Assembly (NCBI GenBank): GCA_021647465.1
Contig: JAKIUQ010000019.1
Coordinates: 1-35,450, forward strand
DNA: 35,450 nt
Direction: 5' to 3'
Origin: Emcibacter sp.
GTDB lineage: Bacteria > Pseudomonadota > Alphaproteobacteria > Sphingomonadales > Emcibacteraceae
This document shows positions 1 to 7,922 of the stretch, piece after piece. Made by a program: the position numbers and the translations under genes. The notes below the pieces were generated by a model that was not told the origin of the DNA, searched no databases, and saw nothing but the letters and a program-made list of their open reading frames with translations. How positions within the stretch are numbered: the stretch's first letter is position 1; every line of letters starts with the position of its first letter.

Positions 1-127
1 TTTTGGAAACTGAAAAGTTTTAACGCCGCGATTGCGGCGAACGCGAACGGTTGGGGCCAAATGGCCACCAGTGTTTTGATAGGCGTGTTTGACTTGCTCA
101 TCAAACATGATAGCAGTGTGTTCGGGT
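1..127. repeat. Terminal overlap of a circular assembly (left copy)
   Basis: Bases 1-127 are identical to 35324-35450. The repeat lies wholly inside the major capsid gene. Joining the two ends through it gives one uninterrupted capsid reading frame with a proper start and ribosome binding site. The length of 127 is a common assembler k-mer size. I therefore read it as an assembly overlap of a closed circle rather than a biological terminal repeat. Confidence 0.95.
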
Positions 128-141
128 AATGTTTTTGACAT
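1..141 (-). CDS. Major capsid protein, N-terminal part (continues at right end of window)
   Basis: These 47 codons are the start of the capsid gene, whose remainder is at the right end of the window. The ATG at 141-139 follows a clear Shine-Dalgarno (GAGGAG, 7 bases upstream). The protein begins MSKTLPEHTAIMFDEQVK, so the full product is 283 aa, 11 residues longer than a start at the next Met. The frame is intact through the 127-bp overlap. The gene sits directly behind a promoter and a long structured leader, which fits the very high expression needed for a capsid protein. Confidence 0.9.
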   Translation of the reverse strand, partial: MSKTLPEHTAIMFDEQVKHAYQNTGGHLAPTVRVRRNRGVKTFQFPK

Positions 142-317
142 GAGATTGCTCCTCTTTTTAAAATCTCATAGTTTAGAAAAACCACGAAATCGAGGGCCAA
201 TTGTCCGGGCCGCGAGGCGGGAGCCATAAGCTTGGGTCGATACGCTACAAGGGACACCCTTGCGGTGTGCTGGTCTTTCCAAGCTGTCAATCAGCCCAAT
301 ATGGGGAATGATGCGTC
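142..317 (-). other. Structured 5' leader of the capsid gene (candidate RNA element)
   Basis: About 170 untranslated bases separate the putative promoter from the capsid ATG. An outer 7-bp perfect stem (229-235 with 279-285, AGCTTGG/CCAAGCT) closes a domain. Inside it are two overlapping, mutually exclusive hairpins. One pairs 248-253 with 257-262 (CAAGGG/CCCTTG). The other pairs 254-258 with 264-268 (ACACC/GGTGT). I see no ORF here. The alternative pairings suggest a folded leader that may control capsid translation or mRNA stability. I do not recognise it as a named RNA family, and the function is inferred only from position and pairing. Confidence 0.45.
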
Positions 318-347
318 ATTCTTGTCCTGGTTTTATAAAAAAGTCAA
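318..347 (-). promoter_or_regulatory. Candidate sigma70-type promoter for the capsid gene
   Basis: Read on the minus strand, a TTGACT -35 (342-347) is followed after 18 bases by AAGAAT (318-323) as a -10. A perfect 7-bp inverted repeat, ATTCTTG (318-324) and CAAGAAT (345-351), brackets the promoter core and could be an operator. The -35 lies immediately downstream of the scaffold terminator, so capsid and tail genes could be transcribed independently of the portal/scaffold genes. The -10 match is only moderate. Confidence 0.45.
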
Positions 348-351
348 GAAT

Positions 352-376
352 AAAAAAAAGAGGGCCGAAGCCCTCT
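352..376 (-). terminator. Rho-independent terminator after scaffold gene
   Basis: On the minus strand this is a perfect 7-bp stem (370-376 with 359-365) with a TTCG tetraloop, followed by a run of eight T (A-run at 352-359). It starts 17 bases past the scaffold stop codon. It separates the scaffold and upstream packaging genes from the capsid gene, which has its own candidate promoter just beyond. Confidence 0.85.
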
Positions 377-393
377 AAGTTGCAGGGGAGTTA

Positions 394-1299
394 TTAACTA
401 TTGCCGGGATATGCCTTTTTATACATTGCCGCCGTTTCTGTGGCGAAAGCCTGATCCGTTTCGTTTCGCTTGTCATGTAGCCGCTCTTGAAGGCTTGCCG
501 CATCCGGCCCACCTTCGCCTGCTGGAAATTTCGCAGGGGCGGTGCGGTCGCCTGTCATTTCACGAAGTTTGTTCATGACCCGCAACCCCATACCAGAACC
601 AGCCATGATTTTAAATTCAGCGCCCTCTTCCTTGGTTAAGGCCCCAGAAGTAACAAGACCATCCCCCCAGGCAGCATTAACGCCGATAAGCCGCGCGGCC
701 TGTTCTTTCCCGCCGAGTATTTCAACCTGAGCATTCATATCAAGAGGTTTTTCAATTGCGCCTGTTTCAATTAACTTGCCATAAAAGCCGTTTATAATAT
801 TACCAAACTGATTGTTGCTTAGGCCATGTTCATGGGCAACCGCCCGAAAGGCATCAAGAATTGGCTTATCTTCATCGCTGGCCGGATCAAGAAACCCGTC
901 AAGATTTGTCGCCACATCAAGGGTATAATCTTCAGCCTTTTCAGGAGCTTTTTCACCGCCTTTGCGTAAGCCTTTGTATGCCTCAAGTAATTTATTGGCC
1001 GTTTCAACGCCATCTTTGCCCCGAAGATGTTCGGGGATATGATCATAAGCGCCGGGCTTATCACCATCCTTATCATCCCCCTTATCATCTTTCGCAGCCT
1101 TGGCAAGTTTTGACAAAGGATCATTGGTATCCACCTTGTCATCGCCATCCTTATCATCCTCATTAGATCCGCCGGTATCACCATCCGCATCAGTTTCCCC
1201 GCCGCCGCCCCCATCGCCGTCGCTACCATCATCCGCAGACATAAGCATAAAATATGGTGTAGGTAGGTCGCCATGCATTATGTTTCTCTTGAATTCCAT
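394..1299 (-). CDS. Capsid assembly scaffolding protein (T7 gp9-like)
   Basis: This 301-aa protein is very acidic in its first 90 residues, with Asp/Gly-rich runs. A mixed helical middle follows, and the C-terminus is basic and helix-rich (around residues 265-298), the usual layout of podoviral scaffolds that bind capsid through their C-terminus. It lies between portal and capsid, where T7-like phages carry gene 9. The ATG at 1299 overlaps the stop of the upstream gene as TGATG, so it is probably translationally coupled. Internal Met residues at 8, 18 and 20 are alternatives, the last giving a more typical acidic start. The assignment rests on composition and position. Confidence 0.8.
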   Translation of the reverse strand: MEFKRNIMHGDLPTPYFMLMSADDGSDGDGGGGGETDADGDTGGSNEDDKDGDDKVDTNDPLSKLAKAAKDDKGDDKDGDKPGAYDHIPEHLRGKDGVETANKLLEAYKGLRKGGEKAPEKAEDYTLDVATNLDGFLDPASDEDKPILDAFRAVAHEHGLSNNQFGNIINGFYGKLIETGAIEKPLDMNAQVEILGGKEQAARLIGVNAAWGDGLVTSGALTKEEGAEFKIMAGSGMGLRVMNKLREMTGDRTAPAKFPAGEGGPDAASLQERLHDKRNETDQAFATETAAMYKKAYPGNS

Positions 1300-1808
1300 C
1301 AGACACCAACCTCTCGCAATGCTTCGCGGGCCTCGTTAATATATCCACGAAGACCTTTAGAACAACTCTCGATTTTACCATCAAACGCCAAAAGATTGTT
1401 AAGCGTAGCTTTAAGCTCGGCTTTTTGACGCGCCTGAGACCGGGGCGTATCACCAGCATATTTGATTGGCTTTAAACCCAAATCATTGGCCAGAGGCGGC
1501 GGCACAGCTTCCGCTTCTTCTTCATTCGTCAAACTCTCAACTTCTTTTATGGCCACAGCCTCGGCAATACCAGCGTTGCGGACTTCTGCCTCCACAGCCC
1601 TTTCTATTGCTTTATCTGCGTCATCCGCAGCCTTGGCAGTCGCTTTATCTGCCTTGGCAGCAGCTTGCTCAGCCTTAGCTGTCGGCGATCCATTGGCCGC
1701 AACTTTGTCAGGGGCCGTATGATCAACCACCTTTACAGTCTCGTCCGCCTCGCCTTTAGCATTAATGGCCGACGCATTAGATTGGTCTGATTTTTTAGTT
1801 GTTCCCAT
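1299..1808 (-). CDS. Hypothetical Ala/Lys/Glu-rich coiled-coil protein
   Basis: The 169-aa product has residues 40-95 rich in Ala, Lys, Asp and Glu with heptad-like spacing (KADKATAKAADDADKA), suggesting a long helix or coiled coil. A less biased C-terminus of about 60 residues follows. It is encoded between the Bbp19-like protein and scaffold and shares one base with the scaffold start (TGATG). The ATG follows AGGATAAATATT, a plausible ribosome binding site. It could be a head assembly cofactor or a minor virion protein. I do not recognise the family. Confidence 0.7.
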   Translation of the reverse strand: MGTTKKSDQSNASAINAKGEADETVKVVDHTAPDKVAANGSPTAKAEQAAAKADKATAKAADDADKAIERAVEAEVRNAGIAEAVAIKEVESLTNEEEAEAVPPPLANDLGLKPIKYAGDTPRSQARQKAELKATLNNLLAFDGKIESCSKGLRGYINEAREALREVGV

Positions 1809-1832
1809 AATATTTATCCTTTTGTTAGGTGG

Positions 1833-2192
1833 TTATTCCCCATCCGCAGAGCTGGGAAGCCCTGCCTGGGCTAATTTCATCATTTCTATGATATGATTTA
1901 CCATAGAATTTTGACCCTCTCGCATTAAGCCGTGCGCCGTAGCCTGTTCAAATGGCACCTGAGATGGCCATGTTCCAATACGCAAAGTCTTGTTAAGCAG
2001 ATCTTCAAGAACATCAATACCAACACCGTCAATGAATATTTGCTGGTATTTTAAGGCGAGCTGATATTTCTTTTCTTGAACTTCTTGTATATGGGCATGG
2101 GCAGCAGGACCGAATTGGGTTTTATCCAAATTCCCCCATCCTCCGCCGCCACTCATCAGGCTTGTTAAACTTGGTTCAGGGGATGTTGTCAT
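1833..2192 (-). CDS. Bbp19-like small phage structural-region protein
   Basis: The 119-aa protein has a Gly-rich N-terminus (residues 14-20) and a helical core. The core contains DLLNKTLRIGTW and FEQATAHGLMREGQNSMVNHI, which resembles the short Bbp19-type proteins found next to portal genes in podoviruses. Its ATG overlaps the portal stop codon as ATGA, so it is probably co-translated. The family assignment is from remembered motif pattern and position and the role is unknown. A minor head protein or assembly helper fits. Confidence 0.6.
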   Translation of the reverse strand: MTTSPEPSLTSLMSGGGGWGNLDKTQFGPAAHAHIQEVQEKKYQLALKYQQIFIDGVGIDVLEDLLNKTLRIGTWPSQVPFEQATAHGLMREGQNSMVNHIIEMMKLAQAGLPSSADGE

Positions 2193-3733
2193 GCGGCTTG
2201 TTCTCCTTGTTGTGGTTGCTCACTTTGGGCGGCGACAATTTTTGCTATTAACGCCTGAAGTACCTTGCGTTCGTCTTCATTACGGATAAAACGCGCCGGG
2301 ACGCCGAGGCGATCAGCAAGCCAGGGGATAAGGTCCTCAAGCTTGGTTGACATCAACATTCCTTCTTGACCAACCACAGACCCGGCAATTTCAAAATATT
2401 GAATAATCCCTTCAAGATCCTGAATATCCTGAATGCGGGCCAATGGTGATGTAACCTGAATTTTAAAATTAAGATTATCAATAGGGATTTTCGCGGCCTC
2501 AGCAATGATCTTCTTCTGCTGCAATATAGCGACAGTCGCCCGCCATATCGGTACAATCCACTCATCATACAGGCGACCAAAGGCCGCGCCACTATCCTGC
2601 GAAAGTTTTTTGGCACGGGCCACAATCTCAGTCGGGGAGCGAACGGCCCCAAGTTCGGGCGGAAGGTTATCATCAAGCATCATGCGTTTGATACTGGCCC
2701 GAAGATCCTCAATGATAAATTGACTTATGTCAAACGTCCGCGCCGTTTCAAGCGGCTTTATAGAAGGCCCGGTGAAACCAGTACCATTTGAGGCAACAGA
2801 AATAAGCGCCCCCGGTACAATTTGAACATTATTAACATTAACCACACCATCATCAACCACAGTATAGGCCCCGACAACAGCAATGGCCGCGTTCATCAAC
2901 AGAAATTCTTTAACCTTATTAATCGTTTTAATGTCCGGCAATGCCAAATGCAACGGGCCCCGCCCGCGTTGTTCGCCTGCAATGCGTGACCAACGGGGGG
3001 CGGCGAAAGGCTGATAATTAAATTCTTGTTCAACAGCGGCAGCCTCCTGACCTTTAAATAAAACAATATAATGCCATTTATCGCTTGTCGGGTCGCTATC
3101 CTGAATATAGGCCTGTGCCACCTCAATCATCGACTTGTGATCACTGTCTACCTTCTTTTTTATTTCAGCCCCGATTTTAGCTTCTGGCCACCAGGATTTT
3201 ATATCCTTGGCATTAATTTTATGTTTGCGATACCAGCCAATTGTCTGGCCCCACGCTCCCTCTTCAATAGCAACCTCTCGCTGAGGCTGCGCAACATATC
3301 TTACAGGAGAATTAGTATCCCCCGGCAAAATCAACATCGAACCCTCTCCCGCCGCCAGATCTTGATAAACTTCATGGCCAGCAGTCATAAATCCGCCTGA
3401 TTGCAGGGTACCGTGAACCACAGCAGAGATACCCTCTAATATCGGATCCAATGCTTCTCTGTCTTCATCAGAAATAGCGGGGCCCGGTTTAAGTTCGCTC
3501 CAACGCTGAAAGGGGGGTGTTAAATCTGCCTGAAGACGATTGGCAAAGCTCTGGGTGCTATCAATGGCCGTGCTGTCAAAAACACGATCCATCTTATTAG
3601 ATCCAGATTTATATTGATTGCGGTTCGGCATGGCATATGTATAAATATCCTCTGTCTCGCTTTCATATTTTGCCTTATCACCAAAGGCCGCCTTACACCG
3701 CGCCTGTGCGTCCTTTGCAGTAGGAGCCGCCAT
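2189..3733 (-). CDS. Portal (head-to-tail connector) protein, T7 gp8-like
   Basis: At 514 aa it matches podoviral portals in length (about 500-560). The N-terminus contains DIYTYAMPNRNQYKSG and RVFDSTAIDSTQSFANRLQ, followed by LTPPFQRWSELKPG. These are the usual opening of the T7-like connector family, where the capsid vertex ring protein has a short tag, helices and then the wing. Residues 340-370 hold the conserved MMLDDNLPPELGAVRSPTEI block. It lies between small head genes and scaffold, in the order large terminase, portal, scaffold, capsid. The start ATG follows TAGGAT. The product would form the ring for DNA packaging and tail attachment. Confidence 0.92.
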   Translation of the reverse strand: MAAPTAKDAQARCKAAFGDKAKYESETEDIYTYAMPNRNQYKSGSNKMDRVFDSTAIDSTQSFANRLQADLTPPFQRWSELKPGPAISDEDREALDPILEGISAVVHGTLQSGGFMTAGHEVYQDLAAGEGSMLILPGDTNSPVRYVAQPQREVAIEEGAWGQTIGWYRKHKINAKDIKSWWPEAKIGAEIKKKVDSDHKSMIEVAQAYIQDSDPTSDKWHYIVLFKGQEAAAVEQEFNYQPFAAPRWSRIAGEQRGRGPLHLALPDIKTINKVKEFLLMNAAIAVVGAYTVVDDGVVNVNNVQIVPGALISVASNGTGFTGPSIKPLETARTFDISQFIIEDLRASIKRMMLDDNLPPELGAVRSPTEIVARAKKLSQDSGAAFGRLYDEWIVPIWRATVAILQQKKIIAEAAKIPIDNLNFKIQVTSPLARIQDIQDLEGIIQYFEIAGSVVGQEGMLMSTKLEDLIPWLADRLGVPARFIRNEDERKVLQALIAKIVAAQSEQPQQGEQAA

Positions 3734-3737
3734 AATA

Positions 3738-3986
3738 TTATCCTAACGTTGTGTCGCTGCCAAGCAGCGGGTTAAAACTCAAAAGTTGCCGCCCGGCCCG
3801 ACCAGCCGCCCGCCCTGTGCGACGCTCACCGCCCTCTGACAAAAGTTCGGCCTGACGTTGAGCCTCGCCCTTTCTTTGCTCCGCTTGTGCCGCAACTTGC
3901 GCCGCGCTCGGACCTTGTGATTTTGGAAACAGCGCACTAATTCCTGCTCGCACCGGAGCAGAGGCGATTTTTAATAAACTGGTCAA
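3738..3986 (-). CDS. Hypothetical small basic protein upstream of portal
   Basis: The 82-aa product has a hydrophobic N-terminus, an Ala/Gln-rich helix (residues 28-50) and an Arg/Gly-rich stretch (ERRTGRAAGRAGRQ). It starts with TTG at 3986, preceded by TAGGAG at a six-base spacing. It lies just before portal with a 4-base gap. Small proteins of this kind are common before podoviral portals. The function is unknown. Confidence 0.65.
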   Translation of the reverse strand: MTSLLKIASAPVRAGISALFPKSQGPSAAQVAAQAEQRKGEAQRQAELLSEGGERRTGRAAGRAGRQLLSFNPLLGSDTTLG

Positions 3987-3995
3987 GATATTCTC

Positions 3996-4433
3996 CTATC
4001 TGCTAAAATGATATTCATGATAATTTTTTCCAAAGACGCTGTCTTGAAGTTTGCGATCATATTCGAAACCAACCAGTTTGGCAAATTTTATTGCTTGGGG
4101 CCATTGCGGGTCGATCAAAGTATATACCTTTTCAACTTGCTGCCACCCCTTGAAATACATAATCATCTGACGTAACGACCGGACGCAAGCCTTTACATTT
4201 ATCTCAAATTCAGGGGCAGTGATAAACCAAACTCCCGCGCTATTTTCATCTTCTTTCACCATTCCCGCCGCACACAAAGGCGTTAAATTTTCATCTTGAA
4301 ACAATACCGCATCACCAAGATGCACATAATTAGCCAAGGCATACCACACAAGCGAATTACTGGCATGAGGGTCATTTTCACGACATTGCCAATTTACCAG
4401 ATCATTCACATGCAAGGGACTGGTTATAATCAT
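3996..4433 (-). CDS. GNAT-fold-like phage protein (DUF2833/T7 gp13-like)
   Basis: The 145-aa protein has the pattern of a reduced GNAT acetyltransferase-like fold. It has a beta segment with SAGVWFITAPEF, then a helix of Arg/Met residues (RSLRQMIMYF), then VEKVYTLIDPQWPQAIKFAKLVGFEYDRKL, the usual helix-and-strand end. Podoviruses carry such proteins near the head genes, and T7 gp13 is a comparable small protein needed for virion assembly. I see no clear acetyl-CoA loop, so enzyme activity is doubtful. I chose the ATG at 4433, which overlaps the upstream stop as TGATG. A TTG one codon earlier is possible. Confidence 0.6.
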   Translation of the reverse strand: MIITSPLHVNDLVNWQCRENDPHASNSLVWYALANYVHLGDAVLFQDENLTPLCAAGMVKEDENSAGVWFITAPEFEINVKACVRSLRQMIMYFKGWQQVEKVYTLIDPQWPQAIKFAKLVGFEYDRKLQDSVFGKNYHEYHFSR

Positions 4434-4819
4434 CAATGAATATCTTTGTTGCTTGGCCGCTTAATCAGCGCCGTTTTTCGTTTCCGGGCCTTAGAAATTT
4501 CTTTATTGGCCGCGCCGAATTTACGCATCATCACCGCCTGGCCTTCAGCCACCGTTTCAACAGGCTTGTCAGGGCCACCAATCAAATGATGACGCTGAAG
4601 GTCAATTTTAAATTCCTCAGTCGTGGGACCAATACGGCGGATAAGCCTGAGCGGCAGATCCTTTCTCAGCGCCCACATCTGCGTATAGTTCATATGCACA
4701 CGGCCTTTAGTGTCAACTTGGGTAGGCCCTGTCCACGTATCAATATTATGCACATACAGCACAGGCAAATTCTCAGGTTTCCCATTGGCCATTTTTTGTA
4801 AATCATAAAGCGTTAACAT
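4433..4819 (-). CDS. Hypothetical packaging-region protein
   Basis: The 128-aa protein carries a mixed alpha/beta N-terminal half (LPVLYVHNIDTWTGPTQVD, residues 18-36) and a strongly basic C-terminus (ARKRKTALIKRPSNK). It sits between large terminase and the GNAT-like gene, and its stop overlaps the next start. The ATG follows AAAAGGATTTTTA. Position suggests a head or packaging accessory role. No family is recognised. Confidence 0.65.
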   Translation of the reverse strand: MLTLYDLQKMANGKPENLPVLYVHNIDTWTGPTQVDTKGRVHMNYTQMWALRKDLPLRLIRRIGPTTEEFKIDLQRHHLIGGPDKPVETVAEGQAVMMRKFGAANKEISKARKRKTALIKRPSNKDIH

Positions 4820-4830
4820 TAAAAATCCTT

Positions 4831-6282
4831 TTATTTAAAAACATCAAAAGAGCTGGATGCCCTGGAAAATGCAGGGATATGGTTTTGAGTTTTCTTGCGC
4901 CCCTGAACCTCGGCATACTCACCACCCCCAAGCAACAAATATTGCAACCCGTCATGAGGATGGCTAAATTCATTTTTCGCGGGCACATCACTATAACGAT
5001 GCGTTGACCCCGCCTGAGCGATGCGCTGATATTTATAGCCGCTATTAAACCCCTTCCTGATTTTCTTACATCTTGATGATATCATCAAGCCCGGCTTGCC
5101 ATCAATAAGCCGTGTAAGAGGCCCCCTGACAGCCTCAAGGCGTGGGAGTATGGCATTGCTGGGCAAGGGGGCGGGCCGCCACCTGATACCGCTCTCTTTT
5201 GTCATAATCTGAAGCCAAGTCATTTCATCATGATCACCCTTATAACCACCAGCAGGATCACCCCAGGCAGTGATCTTTGCATTAGGACAAACATCATGAA
5301 CTTCTTTAGCTAACAACTGCCCGAAACCTTTGGCACCTATCCCAATTCCACATAATTCATGGAAAATATTCCATCTACTATCCGGCAATTGCTGACCAAA
5401 AATAATAGCTGGTGTGCGGCCTTGGTCGCCGCCAAGTACCACAGGAAGCCCATCAATATATTTCAAGTCAGGGGCTACATGAAGACTATCATTAAACTCT
5501 GGGAACACAGGAAGCCCATCACGACTGTAACCAAACTGATTATGCACCATCCGGCGTATATACCAGTCCGGTTGACCCGAAATTTGGTCCGTATAATATC
5601 CGGGCGGTAAATTATGGATATTCTCAGCTCCGGTCTCTAAACCACCCGGTTGCCGATAAAATGCCCATCCATCCGGTAAATTCTCAATAAATTTATCATA
5701 AGTCCAGTTTTCATCATCAGGAGCATTCATATCAAGCCAAACGCCATATTGCGTAGGACCACCGTGTTTTTTTGAAGGATAGCGACCCACACGGCCAAGC
5801 AGGAAGGTAAGTACGTCCGGCGACATCGTATCAGCCTCATTGATGTAAGCACCCGTACCTTCCCAACCGCGCATAGCAACCTCAACACTATTATCACCAA
5901 GGCCGATAAACTCAACAATCACATCGGCAATATCCGGCGCACCACCGGGATTAAGATCAAATCGGATATGATGCTTGGCAGGCTCATTACCGCCGCCAGT
6001 TTTCTTGCCCCACTTTTCAGGCACCCAAGTGTGCCAACTGGGTAAAGTGGTTTTTGAAAGATTGCGGTATGTATCGCGCACCACCGCAAATTTTGTATAG
6101 CGCACACCATCAACTGGACTGGGAGCCTGTAACTGAGCCCATAAAATTATCTTCATCAAAGCCGTTGATGTCTTGGCGGATCCGATAGGACCCATAATCA
6201 TTGCCACCCGGTCCAGGTTTTCATAAAACGCACGCGCGACGGGCCCCTGGGGCTGAAAAGGCGTTTGAATAATGTCACTCAT
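4831..6282 (-). CDS. terL: Terminase large subunit
   Basis: This 483-aa protein is the packaging motor: an ATPase that pumps DNA into the procapsid and a nuclease that cuts concatemers. Walker A is GPIGSAKTS (residues 31-39). The Walker B-like strand GAYINEAD (144-151) carries the catalytic Glu at 149. The RNase H-like nuclease acids are visible at D286 (LGGDQGRTPA), D342 (AWGDPAGG) and D444 (HPHDGLQYL). Length is normal for the T7/P22-like group. Its start overlaps the methyltransferase-like gene by 8 bases and the small terminase lies upstream in the same operon. The Walker A departs slightly from GxxGxGKT (Ser-Ala instead of Gly), as in many terminases. Confidence 0.95.
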   Translation of the reverse strand: MSDIIQTPFQPQGPVARAFYENLDRVAMIMGPIGSAKTSTALMKIILWAQLQAPSPVDGVRYTKFAVVRDTYRNLSKTTLPSWHTWVPEKWGKKTGGGNEPAKHHIRFDLNPGGAPDIADVIVEFIGLGDNSVEVAMRGWEGTGAYINEADTMSPDVLTFLLGRVGRYPSKKHGGPTQYGVWLDMNAPDDENWTYDKFIENLPDGWAFYRQPGGLETGAENIHNLPPGYYTDQISGQPDWYIRRMVHNQFGYSRDGLPVFPEFNDSLHVAPDLKYIDGLPVVLGGDQGRTPAIIFGQQLPDSRWNIFHELCGIGIGAKGFGQLLAKEVHDVCPNAKITAWGDPAGGYKGDHDEMTWLQIMTKESGIRWRPAPLPSNAILPRLEAVRGPLTRLIDGKPGLMISSRCKKIRKGFNSGYKYQRIAQAGSTHRYSDVPAKNEFSHPHDGLQYLLLGGGEYAEVQGRKKTQNHIPAFSRASSSFDVFK

Positions 6283-6910
6283 TTTTTTCTTTGGCCTCTT
6301 TTAGAAACCACTGACCAACTATTGCACTGGCGACCCCTGCATATGTTTTGCTTCTGTCTCTTTTTCGGTTAGGTCCGGGCCCCATCACCCATACACGCTG
6401 CGTGCGACCTGCAACAATATGGCTTGGTGTTAGATTAGGAAAATTCCTCAACCATAGACATGTTGCTTTTTGCTCACCGTGACCATGCTGCCAGGGCTGT
6501 ATTATTTGCGACTGTCTCTTACCAATAATTTTTTTAGCGTGCCCGTGCATAATTGGGTTTTCAAGGCATATTTTTTCAATATCTACGTTGAGTAGTTTCT
6601 TAAAAAACTCTGCGGCCTGTTTCATTTTGGCCCAACGATCTAAATTAATACCGTTCTCTTTTTTCATACCGATATAAAGATGTTTGGCTCCGCTATTGGC
6701 CAGATAGGTGCATTCCGGGAAGGCTATCATTGCAGCCCATTTGCGTAACGCTATGGCTTCAAATACATCACCCTGTATATGCCTATCCCGGTACATGCCG
6801 CGAGTTGGCCTTAAATCACATGACCACGCATCAAACCCTTTGTTAATCAGAGCATCACGGACAGTGCCGCTCTCTTCGCACCCTATAAGTATGGAACCAT
6901 GACGCCTCAT
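6275..6910 (-). CDS. DNA cytosine methyltransferase-like phage protein
   Basis: The 211-aa product starts with ILIGCEESGTVRDALINKGFDAWSCDL (residues 7-33). This is the SAM-binding opening of a short phage family usually annotated as DNA cytosine methyltransferase. Residues 43-49 (RHIQGDV) and 62-72 (IAFPECTYLAN) follow the same family pattern. The would-be catalytic Cys is in PEC rather than the usual PPC or PC. No target recognition domain is evident, so true cytosine methylation is uncertain. I start it at 6910, where ATG overlaps the upstream stop as ATGA and the conserved sequence begins. An extension to 7099 is open but carries no family signal. It is encoded between the terminase subunits and might mark phage DNA against host restriction. 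Confidence 0.65.
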   Translation of the reverse strand: MRRHGSILIGCEESGTVRDALINKGFDAWSCDLRPTRGMYRDRHIQGDVFEAIALRKWAAMIAFPECTYLANSGAKHLYIGMKKENGINLDRWAKMKQAAEFFKKLLNVDIEKICLENPIMHGHAKKIIGKRQSQIIQPWQHGHGEQKATCLWLRNFPNLTPSHIVAGRTQRVWVMGPGPNRKRDRSKTYAGVASAIVGQWFLKEAKEKNE

Positions 6911-7263
6911 TCCCCCAAACCCCCGACTGTACTTAGCCCCTTCCCCCGGTTTACCCATATTTTTCGGCTTAATTTTTCGAGATATTCCGTGCACGACCCC
7001 CTCATACAGAAGAAAAAACCGCCGTTTTCCGGGGGCCTCTGACCAGAAAGCGGCAAAAAAAGAGAGGGGGCGGGGGGGGTCAACCAGAAGGGACCACATC
7101 CTCCGCCCCAGTTCGGCAGGCTGCCCAGGCCCTGCCGAACAAGTGAAACCAAATGATAGCCAATCATCTGGTTGAGCTGTAATTGTTGTATGATATCAAG
7201 GACATAGGGTAATACGTTCAACTGCGAGCGTTCAACTTTGAAAAATGATATAGCGTAAGTCAT
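6907..7263 (-). CDS. Hypothetical protein coupled between small terminase and methyltransferase
   Basis: The 118-aa frame starts in an ATGA overlap with the small terminase stop and ends in an ATGA overlap with the methyltransferase-like start. That is strong positional evidence for translation. The first 50 residues look like an ordinary helical protein (VLDIIQQLQLNQMIGYHLVSLV). The middle is Gly/Pro/Phe-rich (LPNWGGGCGPFWLTPPAP) because it crosses a G-rich tract (7063-7079 on the plus strand). I do not recognise it. The odd middle may mean low constraint, or a frameshift in the G-run. Confidence 0.55.
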   Translation of the reverse strand: MTYAISFFKVERSQLNVLPYVLDIIQQLQLNQMIGYHLVSLVRQGLGSLPNWGGGCGPFWLTPPAPSLFLPLSGQRPPENGGFFFCMRGSCTEYLEKLSRKIWVNRGKGLSTVGGLGE

Positions 7264-7805
7264 TGATTTTGCTCACTTTCATGCTGTACTGCTTCAATTG
7301 GTGCTTCAATCACTTTCATATTGACCAGCCGCTTCTCCATCACAGACGCGCCCGAGAAGTCGGCAGAGATACCAAGCACCAGAGGCACCAGGCCCTTCTC
7401 TCCGCCCAGATCAAGCGCCTGAGGCTGTTTCTGGTGGACATATGGCGCAAGGTCTTTGGCCGCTGCAAGCTGTATCTTGAAGGCTTCCAGCCGGTCACAC
7501 TTCAATTCAGCCGCCAACAGCCCGACAGGGCGATTATACGTCTCAGCCAGGAAGATCAGCGGCGAGCGGTACTGGTTCAGAATATGTTCAGCCCATTCCT
7601 CAGAACTTTTATTCTTCGATCCCTTCGGACGACCGGGACCACTCCGCGCACCCTTGGCCAGCGCCATGCCCTCAGCATCCGCCCCAGTCTCAATAAGCGG
7701 CAGTGTCGGTTGCTCGCACATATCGCCCTCAGCTAAAGAAACTGAAGTTTTCAATATGTCAGCAACAGCGGCACTGATACCTTTAGAGGATTTGGGCTTG
7801 TTCAT
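7260..7805 (-). CDS. terS: Terminase small subunit (probable)
   Basis: The 181-aa protein has a disordered N-terminus and a basic GPGRPKGSKNKSSEEW segment (residues 56-71) that resembles a DNA-binding AT-hook. A helical core follows (YRSPLIFLAETYN, LKCDRLEAFKIQLAAAKDLAPYVH), as in small terminases of podoviruses with this gene order. It is two genes upstream of the large subunit and first in the late operon, directly next to the repeat-rich non-coding region that could hold the packaging site. It would recognise concatemer DNA and load the large subunit. The start ATG has only a weak Shine-Dalgarno. Confidence 0.75.
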   Translation of the reverse strand: MNKPKSSKGISAAVADILKTSVSLAEGDMCEQPTLPLIETGADAEGMALAKGARSGPGRPKGSKNKSSEEWAEHILNQYRSPLIFLAETYNRPVGLLAAELKCDRLEAFKIQLAAAKDLAPYVHQKQPQALDLGGEKGLVPLVLGISADFSGASVMEKRLVNMKVIEAPIEAVQHESEQNQ

Positions 7806-7922
7806 TATCTTACCAATAAAATATTAGTTTTAAGACCACCACTTTTTCACACTTTGAAACGTGGCGCAACTGTTACCAGAATGTAACGAAGCACTTTATA
7901 TTTAAACCACTGAAACTACTAT

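Noticed and set aside
1..127. Direct terminal repeat like those of T7
   Set aside because: The repeat lies within the capsid gene and its length of 127 is typical of assembler overlap; the frame across the join supports simple circular closure.
6911..7099. N-terminal extension of the methyltransferase-like protein
   Set aside because: The added 63 residues are low-complexity, cross the G-run and overlap another coupled frame; the ATGA overlap at 6910 gives a better start.
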